Source: Butyrivibrio fibrisolvens (GTDB lineage Bacteria; Bacillota; Clostridia; Lachnospirales; Lachnospiraceae). Taken from it: a DNA stretch of 64,000 nt. The DNA lies in contig NZ_CP146963.1 of the NCBI RefSeq assembly GCF_037113525.1, forward strand, positions 1,054,001-1,118,000. The letters are read 5' to 3'. Both the position numbers and the translations under genes were made by a program. Positions 61,729 through 64,000 of this stretch are shown piece by piece; position 1 is the first letter of the stretch, and the number at the start of each line of letters is the position of its first letter. The notes beneath the pieces are model-generated. The model saw only the letters and a list, made by a program, of their open reading frames with translations. It did no database searches and was not told the origin of the DNA.

Positions 61729-62183
61729 ATCCTATGAATTAAGTCCCCTGGTGGTAATGCATGTTTCTAATATTTTGAGAGACGATAAAATTATTGATTA
61801 ACCATTATTTCTAGGGACATTTAAGATATGGATAGTAATATATGCGAAAATGCAGTTATCAAAAAAATTAATATAAAACTCTATTATGAACAAGAAAGAA
61901 GAGGGCGGGTGATATGATCATCTTGCCCCTTTTTTCTTACCTCAAAATCTTCAACTTTCTACGCAATATTTTTCATTAGCGCCGCTTTCTGATACAATTG
62001 ATAAGGTGTTATGAACTGACATATAAATAAATCTATTTCTGATCATATACTGCGAATTGAGAAAAAGAATAATCTGATTCTTTAATGCCGGTTTTAATAA
62101 AACTGTGTTTTGGGAAAAGAATAATCTGATTCTCTAACGCTGTTTTACATAATTTGCGAGTTTATAAAGACCCGAGGACTAAC
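61729..62183. other. Intergenic region between murE and priA
   Basis: A terminator hairpin (GGGC, GGTGAT with ATCATC, GCCC at 61903-61926, then T run) ends the upstream transcript. Two imperfect direct repeats of about 46 bp follow at 62050-62096 and 62103-62147 (core AAAGAATAATCTGATTCT). I see no gene. Confidence 0.75.
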
Positions 62184-64000
62184 ATGGACAATACTACAGA
62201 ATCTAATATATACGCCAAAATTATCATAGATATATCTCACGAGCAGGTGGACAGAACTTTCTGCTATAAAGTTCCTGAGCGCCTTATAGGCAGTGTCGAT
62301 GTTGGAAGCTGCGTGCAGGTGCCATTTGGACGAGGCAATAAGGTTAGGACCGGCTACGTCATGGAGCTTACGGATACTGCGGACTTTGATCCTGCGAAGA
62401 TCAAAGAGATCGTTTCTATCGCGACTGAGAATCTTCCGGCAGAAGATATTTTTATAAAGCTTGCTGCCTGGATGAAGCAAAGATACGGCTCTACCATGTA
62501 TGCAGCACTTAAGACAGTACTTCCTGCGCATAAGAAACAGACAACACTTAAGCATAAGTTTATATCCTTAAGGATGGCGCAGCGAGAAGCTACAGAATAT
62601 CTCTATGAATGCAGGCAAAAGAACAGGAAGGCGCAGGAAAGGCTTCTTGCAGAGCTCTTAACTGAGCCTGAAGAAAGGATTCCCTATGAGCTTGTAACAG
62701 GAAAGCTCAATATTTCTGCGGCAACCATAAGAAGTCTTAAGGAAAAGTGCGTGATAAATGTCACCGAAGAAGAGTATTATCGTAACCCTGTTAATATAAG
62801 TGCGGGTGCAACCAGGAGGCTTAACCTTTCTGATGAGCAGCAGCACGTAGTTGATAAGGTCATCAGCGACTTTGATGCGAATATAAAAAAGACTTATCTT
62901 GTGCACGGCATAACAGGAAGCGGTAAGACTGAAGTTTATATCCGCATGATAGAAGAGATAATAGCAAGGGGCAAACAGGCTATAGTCCTTATCCCTGAGA
63001 TATCTTTGACCTATCAGACCCTTATGCGTTTCTACCGCCACTTTGGAGAGCGAGTATCAGTAATGAATTCAACTCTTTCTCCCGGGGAAAAATATGATCA
63101 GTTTGAAAGGGCAAGAAATGGCCAGCTTGACATAATAATCGGCCCTAGGTCAGCTCTTTTTACACCATTTCCAAATCTTGGACTTATAATAATAGATGAG
63201 GAGCATGAGCCTGCCTATAAATCTGAGCAGATGCCCAAGTATCATGCAAGAGAGACAGCTATTACACTTGCAAAACTGGTAAAAGACGGAGCAAGCGTGG
63301 TTTTAGGAAGTGCGACCCCTTCTCTTGAAGCCTATTACAGGGCTGTATCAGGTGAATACGAACTCTTTGAGCTTACCAAGAGACTTACAGGCGGAACATT
63401 GCCGGAAGTTGAATGCGTAGATCTAAGAGACGAGCTTAGAAGCGGCAACAGATCTATTTTTTCAAGAAGTCTTCAGGAAGCAATCGAGGATAGGCTTCAA
63501 AAGCACGAGCAGCTTATGCTCTTTATAAACAGAAGAGGACTTGCAGGATTCGTATCATGCAGAAGCTGCGGACATGTATTTAAGTGCCCTCACTGCGATG
63601 TATCTCTATCGGAGCATAGAGGCGGCAAGCTTGTATGCCACTACTGCGGATATTCAGAGCCTGTCACAAGAATATGTCCTGAGTGCGGATCCAAGTATGT
63701 TTCAGCCTTTAGGGCAGGAACAGAGCAGATAGAAAAAGAAGTTCTTAAGAACTGGCCACATGCAAGAGTCCTCAGGATGGATGCAGATACCACCAAGACT
63801 AAGGACAGCTACCAGAAGATATTGTCTGCTTTTTCCAACGAAGAAGCCGATATACTGATAGGAACGCAGATGATAGTTAAGGGCCACGATTTCCCTAAGG
63901 TTACGCTTGTGGGAGTTTTGGCTGCGGATATGTCACTTTATGCTAATGACTACAGGGCGGCAGAGCGAACCTTCCAGCTTCTGACGCAGGCAGCAGGAAG
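62184..64000 (+). CDS. priA: Primosomal protein N' (PriA helicase), 3' end outside window
   Basis: 605 codons are visible of a protein of usual length 730-830. It restarts stalled replication forks. The N-terminal DNA-binding domain (AKIIIDISHEQVDRTFCYKVP) is followed by a Walker A GITGSGKTEVY, DEEH box (IIDEEHEPAYKS), then the zinc-binding Cys set CRSCGHVFKCPHC, CHYCGY, CPECG and the helicase motif GTQMIVKGHDF. It runs open to the last base. GAGG at 62174-62177 sets ATG 62184. Confidence 0.96.
   Translation, partial: MDNTTESNIYAKIIIDISHEQVDRTFCYKVPERLIGSVDVGSCVQVPFGRGNKVRTGYVMELTDTADFDPAKIKEIVSIATENLPAEDIFIKLAAWMKQRYGSTMYAALKTVLPAHKKQTTLKHKFISLRMAQREATEYLYECRQKNRKAQERLLAELLTEPEERIPYELVTGKLNISAATIRSLKEKCVINVTEEEYYRNPVNISAGATRRLNLSDEQQHVVDKVISDFDANIKKTYLVHGITGSGKTEVYIRMIEEIIARGKQAIVLIPEISLTYQTLMRFYRHFGERVSVMNSTLSPGEKYDQFERARNGQLDIIIGPRSALFTPFPNLGLIIIDEEHEPAYKSEQMPKYHARETAITLAKLVKDGASVVLGSATPSLEAYYRAVSGEYELFELTKRLTGGTLPEVECVDLRDELRSGNRSIFSRSLQEAIEDRLQKHEQLMLFINRRGLAGFVSCRSCGHVFKCPHCDVSLSEHRGGKLVCHYCGYSEPVTRICPECGSKYVSAFRAGTEQIEKEVLKNWPHARVLRMDADTTKTKDSYQKILSAFSNEEADILIGTQMIVKGHDFPKVTLVGVLAADMSLYANDYRAAERTFQLLTQAAG

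Overview
The window is chromosomal DNA of a low-GC Clostridia bacterium, most likely a rumen- or gut-type Lachnospiraceae close to Butyrivibrio/Pseudobutyrivibrio. This is inferred from the 16S text, the SCIFF peptide and its radical-SAM maturase, DUF4317 and 11-residue-repeat proteins, tRNAs without encoded CCA, and a meso-DAP-type MurE. Most of it is ordinary core genome, with one accessory surface locus and an unusual stable-RNA region. Layout: 1-1.8 kb, the end of a GH36 alpha-galactosidase and a DUF1858 protein. 1.9-4.7 kb (minus), a Tet(M)/EF-G-like translational GTPase fused to a complete Rae1/YacP-like NYN nuclease domain. 4.8-7.4 kb, tRNA-Pro(AGG), a CIRCE-controlled mecA-like gene with an arginase-fold partner, and three tRNA-Leu genes in two transcription units separated by a 132-bp repeat. 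7.9-18.8 kb, a sortase-assembled pilus locus: coiled-coil protein, signal peptidase, 1612-residue tip adhesin, backbone pilin, class C sortase, basal pilin, second sortase. 18.9-25.1 kb, small conserved genes, then dgt-dnaG-rpoD and a YczE-like membrane protein. 25.2-27.1 kb (minus), a CE12 esterase with SLH-like repeats. 27.4-29.2 kb, two tandem hypB genes and hypA. 29.3-33.6 kb, dtd, acyP, trmK, a Nif3-like gene and a nucleoside kinase. 33.7-40.2 kb, rnpB, a membrane-anchored trypsin-like protease, hisS, a phosphopantetheinyl transferase, a CNNM/CorC-type protein and DUF4317. 40.2-52.8 kb, two tandem rRNA operons in the order 16S-5S-23S, with a GNAT gene between them; only the second has tRNA-Ile. 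52.8-58.2 kb, SCIFF peptide, maturase, a stand-alone SecD-domain paralog and a SecDF fusion. 58.3-64 kb, recJ, murE and the start of priA. How the parts work together: the pilus genes form one export-and-assembly unit (signal peptidase, LPxTG pilins, sortase C polymerase, second sortase likely for anchoring). The SCIFF locus couples a six-cysteine peptide to its thioether-forming enzyme and to Sec export factors; a tandem duplication there left a 57-bp scar of the maturase 3' end and a truncated, diverged SecD. The items most worth following up are the GTPase-nuclease fusion, the SecD paralog beside SCIFF, the 132-bp structured repeat at two stable-RNA terminators, the 16S-5S-23S order, and the A34 tRNAs for Pro and Leu.
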